Shown here: positions 59,385 to 64,000 of the stretch, one piece after another
How positions within the stretch are numbered: position 1 is the first letter of the stretch
How the letters are laid out: each line of letters starts with the position of its first letter
Source of the DNA: Amphirosellinia nigrospora
Taxonomy: Eukaryota; Ascomycota; Sordariomycetes; Xylariales; Xylariaceae
DNA length: 64,000 bases
Reading direction: 5' to 3'
Assembly: GCA_004123355.1 (NCBI GenBank)
Contig: SCHM01000007.1
Location: 992,001-1,056,000, forward strand
Notes under the pieces: generated by a model
What the model was told of the DNA's origin: nothing
The model's database searches: none
What the model saw: only the letters and a program-made list of their open reading frames with translations
Program-made: the position numbers and the translations under genes

Positions 59385-60230
59385 CTACTCTATCATTGCC
59401 CTCAGGCGCCTCCGATCGTTCTCCAGCATCGTCTGGCTAGCGTACCATAAGCTCCGTACAGGGTGGCCATCATCGCTATACGCGGGAAACAGGTTAGTTC
59501 CGTTGTATTTGCTTGGCAGTTGAATTCCGCCAGGGCTCCGTAACCTGTAAGTATTGCCGTGATGGCAACTCGCTATAGCCCATGGTCCGTCATAGAAGGG
59601 TTCCGTTTTATTGCTACGCTGGCGTACTCGCAGTACCCAGTCTCCGGGTGCGTAGGTTCGGATCAATCCCTTTTTCTCCTGTAGGTAAGCTCTGATCTGG
59701 TCTCTAGAAGCCTTCAAACTGTTGAAGTAGTTCCTTGCCATAGGTGCTTCGTGGTTCTTTACTAGGCTCTGCTGGAATTCGACCTCTTCCCCCTCGGTTG
59801 GGTCCCTTACGTATTCAGAGACTTCAACAGGTGACTGCTGTTGAGGAGGTTGGGTGCCAAATAAAAGGAAATAGCTGCTGTAGCCACTTGGCTTCGGTGT
59901 CCGATTGTGAATGTTTACAGCTGCCTGCAACAGAGTAGCTGCGTCAGGGTATCTGTGTGCCAGACCTTCTCGTAGCATAATCCGCTTGAGGTCTCCGTTT
60001 GCCTTTTCCACTTTGCCGTTGCCTCTGGGTCTCCCAGGTGTAATAGGCTTAACCACAGATCCCTTGCTTTGGTGCCACTGAGTTGCTTCGTCACCTACGA
60101 ACGCGCCTCCGTTATCGCTAATCCATTCCCTTGGGTACCCGAAAGTCTCCCCGATCTTGGTGATCAGCGGTATCGTGCTCAGAAATGACACATCGGGTAC
60201 TATAGCTGCTCCACCATGCTGTAGCGTATT
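59385..60230 (-). pseudogene. Integrase core and C-terminal region of element 3
   Basis: After a frame change near 60225 the integrase core continues: VSFLSTIPLITKIG, WISDNGGAF with the second catalytic Asp, GRPRGNGKVEKANGDLK with the catalytic Glu, and NRTPKPSGYSS. The C-terminal part has GDWVLRVRQRSNKTEPFYDG and YRLRSPGG, an SH3-like region. It ends at 59385 without a chromodomain, unlike elements 1 and 2, so this is a different lineage. The frame shown as starting at 60191 uses a GTG codon and is really a continuation. Confidence 0.8.
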
Positions 60231-61590
60231 CTACGCATACCAGTATCTTCAGTTGTGCCATAGATGTGTGGTCTATTGCCCAACGTGTCAGCGGTGGTGG
60301 TGGTACTATGGGTCGTAGGTCTGGCAGCATCGTCAGTGGTGGCTTCATCAACTGACACTGCCTGCATTCTGCCACAGCCTGCTGTGCCATCAGCGTGATC
60401 TCCGGGTGCCAATACTGCTTATTGATTTCGCGTGTTAGGGTGCCAACTGTGGCGTGCCCTAGGTCAACGTGTGTATTCTTGACCTTCTGCAGTAATTCTG
60501 GTATTTCGGGGATCTTCAGGAGCGCTACCGCTTGATGTGCCGTTCCTGCAGGGTGTGGGGGGTCTCCGGGGGTCCGTTGGTACTGGGCTATTTTGTATAG
60601 TTCTCCTTCGTGTGTGATAAAGTGCCTGGTTACCCACTGGGCCTCCAGATTCAGTGGCAACTCGCCATCGAACTTCAAGAACTCAAATATAGCTTGCAGG
60701 TCTATACGGTTTAGCTGTTGCGGCAGTTTAACTAACTGCCTTTCCATGTTCGGTAGTATCTGCGTTTCGGGGTCGCGTTCCGCTGTTGGGAAAGTCGTTT
60801 CGGGAGGTCTCGATAGCCAATCAGCTAGCACGTTTGACTTGCCTGTACGATATACAATTCGTACACTATAGTGCTCGATAGCATCCAAGAATCGAACTAT
60901 TCGTGCTGGTTGTTCTGATTTGCTCTTTATCGTAAGTAATGACTCATGGTCGGTACGTACAGTTACTTCTCCTCCTTCTACCCAGTGCTTCCAGTGCTGT
61001 AATGCCAACATGATAGCTAGAAGCTCTCGTTCCTGTGCCGAGTAACGCGTTTGGTGGTCACCTAGCTTCTTGGAAAAATATGCTACTGGATAGAGTGCTG
61101 TTTTCTCTCCGTGGAGATGTGGCTGCATTAAACATGCCCCGACGTGCAGTTGGCTGGAATCCGTATCCATTACGGAGGGCAACCTCCAGTCGAATGCTCT
61201 AATCACTGGCATTGTAGTCATCGCATCTTTAATCGTTTGCCAGGCTTTCTGGGCTTCTGCGTTTAGTACGACTGGTTGGTTTTTCGGTCCTCCTGTCAGT
61301 GCCGTAAGTGGTGCCGCGATCAGCGAATACTTGTCAATCAGGTGCCTGAAATAGCCTGCTGCATTCGCGAATCCGCGTACTTCGGTAGTTGTTCTCGGCA
61401 TCGGTCTGTCCCTCACTGCGGCTACCTTCGCTGGGTCTGCTTTGATTCCTTCCTGGGATATGTGGAATCCTAGGAATATGCCTTGGTTGACGAACATTAG
61501 GGTCTTCGCGGGGTTGATCATCATGCCGTACTGCGCTAGTCGTTCGAATAGCATACAGCACCGTTGATATAGTTCTTCCCTCGTCTCCCC
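60225..61590 (-). pseudogene. Reverse transcriptase thumb, RNase H and integrase N-terminus of element 3
   Basis: The frame runs from the reverse transcriptase connection (INPAKTLMFVNQGIFLGF) into RNase H with its motifs intact: MDTDSSQLHVGACLMQ, YSAQERELLAIM, VRTDHESL, VLADWLSRP. The integrase zinc domain follows (HVDLGHATVG, then CRQCQLMKP) and the first core aspartate (RWAIDHTS). The frame change from the preceding part falls at a run of four C at 61587-61590. Removing one base there restores a normal DDICIW-ETREELYQR reading. That suggests either a recent indel or a base-calling error. Confidence 0.85.
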
Positions 61591-62797
61591 AAATACAGAT
61601 ATCGTCGAGTAGGCCTGCCAGCCATTCCCTGAAGGGCTCCACGATCTCCTCTATCAGGGCCTGAAAAGTGGCTGGTGCGTTGCAGAGTCCGAAAGGCATA
61701 ACTAGCCATTCGTATATGCCGAAAGGTGTTACGAATGCTGTTTTCTCGCGGTGGGGGCCATATACTCCTATATGCCAATATCCATCTTTGAGATCCACGA
61801 AAATATACCACCTGTGACCTGCGGCCCTCTGTATTTGGTCCGCGGCGTTCGGTAACGGGTGGGCTCGCTTTTTCGTGACCTTATTCAATTCCCTGTAATC
61901 GCAGCAGAATCGCCATATGACATTTTCTTGGTCACTAAGGTCAGGCTTGGTGGTTTCGCCAGGTCGCTTCTTCGGGGTCAACAGTGCCGGCGCGCCCCAT
62001 GGTCCCATACCCTTTCTGATATGAATACCTAAGTGTGCCTTGACGAATTCCCTCATAGCTCTCTCTTGTGCAGGGCTATACCTACGGGGTGGTAGCTTTA
62101 TTGGTGGGCTATCCCTAGTATCGATGTAGTGCTTTGTGCGTGCTATGACATCGGTACGTCGTTTAGCTAGATTGAATAGGCCGGGGAATCGTTTCACCAG
62201 TTCTGCCTGTTTGTCTGCTATCCAGGGGTCCTTTGGCGTATCCTTGTGCCAGGTTACCTTTGTTTCTTCTGTCTCTTTCGCGTTATAGGTCATCTCCGTA
62301 GCTGTACTAGCCAATGACCGTTTCAGGGGTTCGAGTAGGGGTGCTCCGTTGAATTTCGTCAGCTTAATTGTTTCGGTATCCTTCACATAGCCGAAAACGC
62401 TGCCCCATTCATGGAAAATACGCTTCCCTAAGGTTACGTCACCAGGGAACGTACGGTCTGGCACAACGCCTCCAATCACGGTCCAGGGTTCTGTAGTGCC
62501 TTCTGTCGTCACAAATTGTGCCGTAATTTCGCAGTCTTCTGTAACCATTGGTCCAACTCCTCCGATGCCATGCATAGTGCCTTGTCTCTGTGATTTGTAG
62601 GGCTGGAGCTTTGAAGCCAATGATTGCGAGATATAGCAGCTTGTGCAACCGTAGTCCCAGAACACTGTAAATGTGTTGCCGTTGTTCAGTCGGGCCTGGA
62701 ACAGGTTATGGCGGTCGTTGTAACCATGCCTCAACTTATCTCTTTCTGGGGTCATTTTACTGCCCTCGTCCAATCTGACCACGTGGACGGGGCTGTC
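61587..62797 (-). pseudogene. Protease and reverse transcriptase of element 3
   Basis: The reading opens directly after the gag TAG in the same frame. A retropepsin-like region has FWDYGCTSCYIS (Tyr where Ser or Thr is usual in D-S/T-G) and, later, IGGVV. The reverse transcriptase has LPPRRYSP, FVKAHLGIHIRKGMGPWGAP, CCDYRELNKVTKK, YIFVDLKDGYWHI, TAFVTPFGIYEWLVMPFGL, NAPATFQ and the catalytic LLDDICIW. The frame then shifts at 61587-61590. The Tyr in the protease motif would probably disable it. The frame shown as starting at 62782 begins with GTG; the true reading is continuous from 62797. Confidence 0.85.
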
Positions 62798-64000
62798 CTA
62801 GGCCTCACTGAACAGATCTTCCAGTTCCTGGTCGATCCGGTCGTCTTCCAGGCGCTCCGCAGCACTTCGTTCGAGTTCCTCGGGGTCTTCGTCGTTATCC
62901 TCCGTAAAGTGTACTCGCTTCTGCGGCTTGCCTCTGAAAGACTTGTATTTAGTTCTGAATTTCTCGAACTTATTGGCTAGGTCGTTGCGGTATAGCGTGC
63001 CTTTGATCGTAACGGATTGGCCGGACTGGCCTTGTGGTTTCGTTGTCTTAGGCCATTGCACTTTCTCGCGGCAGTCCTTGGCCCAGTGGCCAGGCTTGCC
63101 ACAGTTGAAACACACGTTATCCGCTACTTTCGCTGCGTACCCGTCGTCGCGGGTTTGCTGTTCCGCATCGTCACCGTTAACTTCGGTGACACGGCTAACC
63201 TCCCGGCTGTCGGTACGGGGGTCTGAAATGGTAGGCATTAGTGCCTTCGGGGTCATTTCCGTATTGTCGACTGGCTGGATCTGGCCTACGGCAGGTTTGC
63301 CTGCCGTACCTCCGGTAATGTTGTAATTGTAGTAGGGTGCTGTTGTACCTTGGAGTTGTACGGTGATCTCGGGGGTACTGTAGATTTTCGGTTCCACGGA
63401 GGTCATAGTGATCATTCCCGATACTCGTACTGCCTCCTCCATGATTTGGCCTGTGTTCCATTCTCTGCTGAAACGCTCTATATTGAGCCAAATGCTTGGG
63501 GCATACGTAGTAAGCTTATCAACTATTACGTCACGTGTTTGCTGGGTGTTTCGAGTACCTCCCGGCAGTCGATAGAAAGCCTCCCGTAGTCTCCAAAGAT
63601 AGCTCATATATGCTTCGTTTTGGGCTGGCAACAGTCCTACAAATACCGTTAAGGGGCTGTGCAGTGCGTTGTAGGTACCTAGTACTTGGATCACTGCTTC
63701 CAGAAAGTCGATCCAGGTGGCCGCTGTATTGCTGTTTCTGATGAATAGCGCCACTTGCTGGAAATCACCCGCTAATTCGAGCATGACTCTCTTGGTCCAT
63801 AATTCGTAGGGCACCAGGGCCTGTGCTAGTCGTACCTGGATTTGGCGTACCTTATCCAGTGTGGTATGATCGGCTCGAATTAGACGTAGATTAGGTGGTA
63901 TGATTACCTTATTCTTGTCCTCGCACTTGCCTAGCTCAATAGCGTCGCTCGCCAAGAATGCGTCAGGAAAAATGGCCTGAACTCGCTGTTCTTGTCGGGT
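62798..64000 (-). CDS. Gag of Ty3/gypsy element 3, N-terminus outside the window
   Basis: The frame is open to the window edge (TRQEQRVQAIFPDAF precedes the listed TTG start at 63955), so the N-terminus is missing. A helical capsid-like domain (WTKRVMLELAGDFQQVALFI, AYMSYLWRLREAFYRLPGG) is followed by a linker. A CCHC zinc knuckle CFNCGKPGHWAKDC binds element RNA. A Lys-rich stretch and an acidic C-terminus (ERLEDDRIDQELEDLFSEA) end at TAG 62798-62800. The stop is in the same frame as pol, so pol could be made by read-through, or the TAG could be a mutated CAG. Confidence 0.85.
   Translation of the reverse strand, partial: TRQEQRVQAIFPDAFLASDAIELGKCEDKNKVIIPPNLRLIRADHTTLDKVRQIQVRLAQALVPYELWTKRVMLELAGDFQQVALFIRNSNTAATWIDFLEAVIQVLGTYNALHSPLTVFVGLLPAQNEAYMSYLWRLREAFYRLPGGTRNTQQTRDVIVDKLTTYAPSIWLNIERFSREWNTGQIMEEAVRVSGMITMTSVEPKIYSTPEITVQLQGTTAPYYNYNITGGTAGKPAVGQIQPVDNTEMTPKALMPTISDPRTDSREVSRVTEVNGDDAEQQTRDDGYAAKVADNVCFNCGKPGHWAKDCREKVQWPKTTKPQGQSGQSVTIKGTLYRNDLANKFEKFRTKYKSFRGKPQKRVHFTEDNDEDPEELERSAAERLEDDRIDQELEDLFSEA

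Overview
This window looks like nuclear DNA of a filamentous ascomycete (Pezizomycotina). A GC-balanced, transposon-rich margin lies on each side of about 45 kb of extremely AT-rich, gene-free sequence. The AT-rich part has the look of repeat-induced point mutation (RIP): long repeats reduced to A/T with abundant TpA, no surviving reading frames, and residual C mostly before T or G. Short GC-balanced islands sit in it with crisp edges. I see no intact host gene, rRNA or conventional tRNA gene. The species cannot be named from this sequence.

Layout. (1) 1-2232: a decayed, intron-containing minus-strand gene resembling a fungal PD-(D/E)XK-like family, then a solo LTR with a 5-bp target duplication. 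(2) 2233-8198: a 5'-truncated, RIP-damaged Ty3/gypsy chromovirus pol on the plus strand (reverse transcriptase, RNase H, integrase, chromodomain), about 1.7 kb of unrecognised downstream coding sequence, and a possible polypurine tract plus 3' LTR. (3) 8377-13604: a second, less RIP-damaged chromovirus on the minus strand with two hairpin-rich LTRs of about 205 bp. It lacks protease and most of the reverse transcriptase, and its chromodomain is duplicated as an inverted repeat. (4) 13605-57860: the AT-rich block, with simple and tandem repeats and one large degenerate repeat present twice in direct orientation (about 24.8-37.8 kb and 48.2-57.86 kb). (5) 57863-58973: a GC-rich unit with 132-bp inverted arms. 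(6) 58974-64000: a truncated LTR fragment and a third, different Ty3/gypsy element on the minus strand (gag, protease, reverse transcriptase, RNase H, integrase, 3' LTR), cut by the window edge.

The most interesting content is the set of small mobile elements inside the RIP-degraded block. I found two miniature LTR retroelements (529 and 570 bp) with near-identical LTRs, polypurine tracts, exact 5-bp target duplications and internal tRNA-like RNA polymerase III box motifs. There are also two copies of a roughly 600-bp MITE with 8-bp target duplications, and about ten solo LTRs, most with exact 5-bp target duplications. The other copy of the large degenerate repeat supplies empty sites for several of them. 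All are shorter than about 650 bp and show little RIP, while every long repeat in the block is destroyed. That fits a length threshold for RIP that small elements slip under.

Many differences between otherwise identical repeat copies, and at least one of the pol frameshifts, are single-base length changes in homopolymer runs. Some frameshifts could therefore be sequencing errors rather than real mutations.
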